In this document: positions 6,857 to 7,292 of the stretch, in pieces | How positions within the stretch are numbered: position 1 is the stretch's first letter | Layout: every line of letters starts with the position of its first letter | Assembly: GCA_002430925.1 (NCBI GenBank) | Contig: DJDD01000073.1 | Coordinates: 5,783-13,074, forward strand | Direction of reading: 5' to 3' | Source: Flavobacteriales bacterium UBA5933 | GTDB lineage: Bacteria > Bacteroidota > Bacteroidia > Flavobacteriales > Weeksellaceae | DNA: 7,292 bases | Notes under the pieces: generated by a model | The model's database searches: none | The model's input: the letters and a program-made list of their open reading frames with translations, nothing else | Told to the model about the DNA's origin: nothing | Program-made: the position numbers and the translations under genes

Positions 6857-7189
6857 ATGAAAAATTATTTATTTCTTGCCTGTGCAATTATTTGTGAATC
6901 TATTGCTACATCCTTTCTTAAAGCTTCTAACGGATTTACAAAACCATTACAAACAATCATATTTATAATTGGTATTTCGGCTTCATTTTATTTACTAACT
7001 CATGCTATAAAAGTTATACCAATTGGTATTGCTTATGCAATATGGTCGGCAGTTGGAATTGTAATTATATCTTTAGTTGGATTTTTTGTTTATAAAGAAA
7101 AACTGGACTTACCTGCTATAATAGGAATATTATTAATTATAATTGGAGTAATCGTTATTAATGTTTTTTCTAAAACCACAGGTCATTAA
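6857..7189 (+). CDS. Small multidrug resistance transporter (EmrE/Qac-like SMR)
   Basis: This 110-residue inner-membrane protein should act as a dual-topology dimer exchanging protons for lipophilic cations such as quaternary ammonium compounds. From memory it aligns without gaps to E. coli EmrE over the full 110 residues. Four hydrophobic helices lie at about 4-21, 32-50, 57-76 and 85-104. The essential Glu14 is present (CESIATSFLK), as are Tyr60, Trp63 and Gly67 in the identical stretch IGIAYAIWS plus VGIV, and LDLPAIIG (83-90). EmrE Tyr40 is Ile40 here, which may alter substrate range. The conserved set fits the Qac/EmrE subtype better than the guanidinium-exporting Gdx subtype. No Shine-Dalgarno sequence precedes the ATG. 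It is transcribed away from the RND operon and followed by a hairpin at 7256-7289. An SMR delivering drugs to the periplasm could feed the neighbouring tripartite pump. Confidence 0.95.
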   Translation: MKNYLFLACAIICESIATSFLKASNGFTKPLQTIIFIIGISASFYLLTHAIKVIPIGIAYAIWSAVGIVIISLVGFFVYKEKLDLPAIIGILLIIIGVIVINVFSKTTGH

Positions 7190-7255
7190 ATAAATTTCAA
7201 AGATTATTTTATAAAATAATTTTACATTTCTTTAATTGAAGTTATAAAAATAAAA

Positions 7256-7289
7256 AAAGCAGAAAGTAATAAAATTACATTTCTGCTTT
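7256..7289 (-). terminator. Hairpin terminator, probably of a converging gene beyond the right edge
   Basis: AAAGCAGAAA (7256-7265) pairs perfectly with TTTCTGCTTT (7280-7289). After one bulged base (7279), GTAAT (7266-7270) pairs with ATTAC (7274-7278) around a 3-nt loop. On the minus strand the stem is followed by a long U-tract (the A-run at 7252-7258, then more A at 7246-7250), so it is strongest for leftward transcription. On the plus strand it shows only a short T-run (7287-7289) before the window ends; it may work in both directions and also end the SMR transcript. Confidence 0.75.
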
Positions 7290-7292
7290 GTA

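Overview
The window looks like chromosome from a low-G+C member of the Bacteroidota, most likely the Flavobacteriia. The evidence is the strongly A+T-rich DNA, the near absence of Shine-Dalgarno sequences, Lys/Asn/Ile-rich proteins, and an adaptor and outer-membrane channel that both carry lipoprotein signals. I cannot name a genus from sequence alone.

Layout, left to right. Positions 1-60 hold the edge of something outside the window, including a short G+C-rich patch. An intrinsic terminator for the minus strand follows at 70-104. From 5876 down to 126 the minus strand carries a compact, complete tripartite RND multidrug-efflux operon: a periplasmic adaptor (MFP), an AcrB/HAE1-type inner-membrane pump, and a NodT-type outer-membrane channel. 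The gaps are 11 bp between adaptor and pump and an 8-bp overlap between pump and channel. Upstream on the same strand, at 5992-6456, is an unrecognised 154-residue protein with an N-terminal membrane segment. It may be the first gene of the operon. A 400-bp, very A+T-rich region (6457-6856) separates it from a divergent plus-strand gene at 6857-7189, an EmrE/Qac-like small multidrug resistance (SMR) transporter. The window ends in a hairpin terminator whose best U-tract points leftwards, suggesting a converging gene just outside.

Working together: the SMR dimer would move cationic compounds from cytoplasm to periplasm, and the RND tripartite pump could capture them there and expel them across the outer membrane. 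This is known for other SMR/RND pairs but is inferred here from proximity only. No regulator gene lies in the window. Candidate operators are a TCGTAA/TTACGA dyad before the adaptor gene and related CGTAA-type inverted repeats in the divergent intergenic region.

The most unusual signals are a perfect 10-bp-arm hairpin inside the signal-peptide codons of the channel gene, abrupt G+C-rich tracts in the pump gene (one over the proton-relay motif), apparent loss of the AcrB phenylalanine cluster in the drug pocket, and the unknown leading gene. I found no sign of a wholly new system, and no CRISPR array, tRNA, rRNA or insertion sequence.
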